DNA of 5,108 nucleotides, from the NCBI GenBank assembly GCA_946479075.1, contig CAMLDT010000235.1, positions 1 through 5,108 on the forward strand. The letters are read 5' to 3'. A model generated the notes under the pieces. The model had not been told where the DNA came from, did not search any database, and saw only the letters and a list, made by a program, of their open reading frames with translations. Positions 4,747 through 5,108 of the stretch are shown here, piece after piece. Made by a program: the position numbers and the translations under genes. This stretch comes from an uncultured Polaromonas sp. (GTDB lineage: Bacteria; Pseudomonadota; Gammaproteobacteria; Burkholderiales; Burkholderiaceae). Within the stretch, counting starts at the first letter, position 1; each line of letters opens with the position of its first letter.

Positions 4747-5108
4747 TCAATCTGCAAGGAATTGTGCCGCCAGCAATTCGTAGGAGCGCCTGCGCGCAGC
4801 GGGGTCGTGGGCCCAGGTGATGACCACCAGTTCCTCCACTTCCATCGCTGTCGAGAGCGCACGCAACTTTTCTGCGACCTGCGGACCGCTGCCCACCAGC
4901 GCGCCACGCCTGAGTTGCTCCGCCTGCATCTGTTCGGCCGGGCTGTAGGGCCGCTGTGCCACCTCAGCCGGGGACTGCAGCGGGCCGAGGGCGCCGCGGT
5001 TGCGGTCCAGCTTCCAGCGCTCGCGGCCGGAAAAGTGATGCCAGGCTTCTTCTTCGGTGTCCGCGGCCAGCGCCCAGACACACAGGGCAGGCTGCGGCGC
5101 AGGGTGCT
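4747..5108 (-). CDS. LLM class flavin-dependent oxidoreductase, C-terminal part (5' end outside window)
   Basis: The frame is open from the TGA at 4747-4749 to the right edge, giving the last 119 residues of a protein that continues beyond the window. It starts HPAPQPALCVWALAADTEEE and includes YSPAEQMQAEQLRRGALVG, a GSGPQVAEKLRAL segment, and the ending EVEELVVITWAHDPAARRRS...LLAAQF. This is the C-terminus typical of luciferase-like monooxygenases of the MsnO8/bacterial luciferase family. There the segment 'G-x-x-x-x-V-x-x-x-L' followed by 'D/E-E-L-x-V' and 'R-x-x-S-Y-E-L-L-A' closes the TIM barrel. These enzymes use reduced FMN or F420 and O2 (or hydride transfer) on diverse substrates. The FMN-binding and active-site residues of the N-terminal half are not in view. 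A GTG at 4960-4962 is internal, not a start. The stop is 33 bases before the methionine synthase ATG, so the two are probably co-transcribed. The family is clear, but the substrate is unknown. Confidence 0.88.
   Translation of the reverse strand, partial: HPAPQPALCVWALAADTEEEAWHHFSGRERWKLDRNRGALGPLQSPAEVAQRPYSPAEQMQAEQLRRGALVGSGPQVAEKLRALSTAMEVEELVVITWAHDPAARRRSYELLAAQFLAD

Overview
The window is GC-rich and densely coded. Every gene I can support lies on the minus strand. Gene content, codon choice and the dispersed repeats at the left edge suggest a beta-proteobacterium of the order Burkholderiales, probably a Comamonadaceae-like aerobe (Polaromonas, Rhodoferax, Variovorax or Acidovorax type). 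This assignment rests on recognising the families and repeats, not on a search.

Reading in the direction of transcription, from right to left, the first block (5108 down to 1945) looks like one operon of four genes. They are the 3' end of a luciferase-like flavin-dependent monooxygenase (LLM), a 'core' methionine synthase that lacks the folate-binding half of MetE (most like the MesD family), an EstB-like serine hydrolase of the beta-lactamase fold, and a cupin protein with a histidine-rich N-terminus. The gaps are 33, 1 and 26 bases. MesD enzymes are known to work without methylfolate or cobalamin and to need oxygen plus a DUF1852 protein (MesX). Here the immediate neighbour is an O2-using flavoenzyme instead, and this is the most interesting point in the window.

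A 168-base spacer (1777-1944) separates this block from a monocistronic gene for an envelope protein (1117-1776). That protein has one N-terminal membrane segment, a CxxC motif, a glycine zipper and a small C-terminal beta domain. Its gene ends at a clear rho-independent terminator (1055-1084).

A second small operon follows, with a DUF427 protein (666-947) and a universal stress protein with an intact ATP-binding motif (212-649). It is closed by a hairpin directly after the stop codon.

The leftmost 210 bases hold no believable gene. They hold a tandem series of different hairpin-forming elements that look like dispersed intergenic repeats of this bacterial group. No tRNA, rRNA, CRISPR array, insertion sequence or phage gene was seen.
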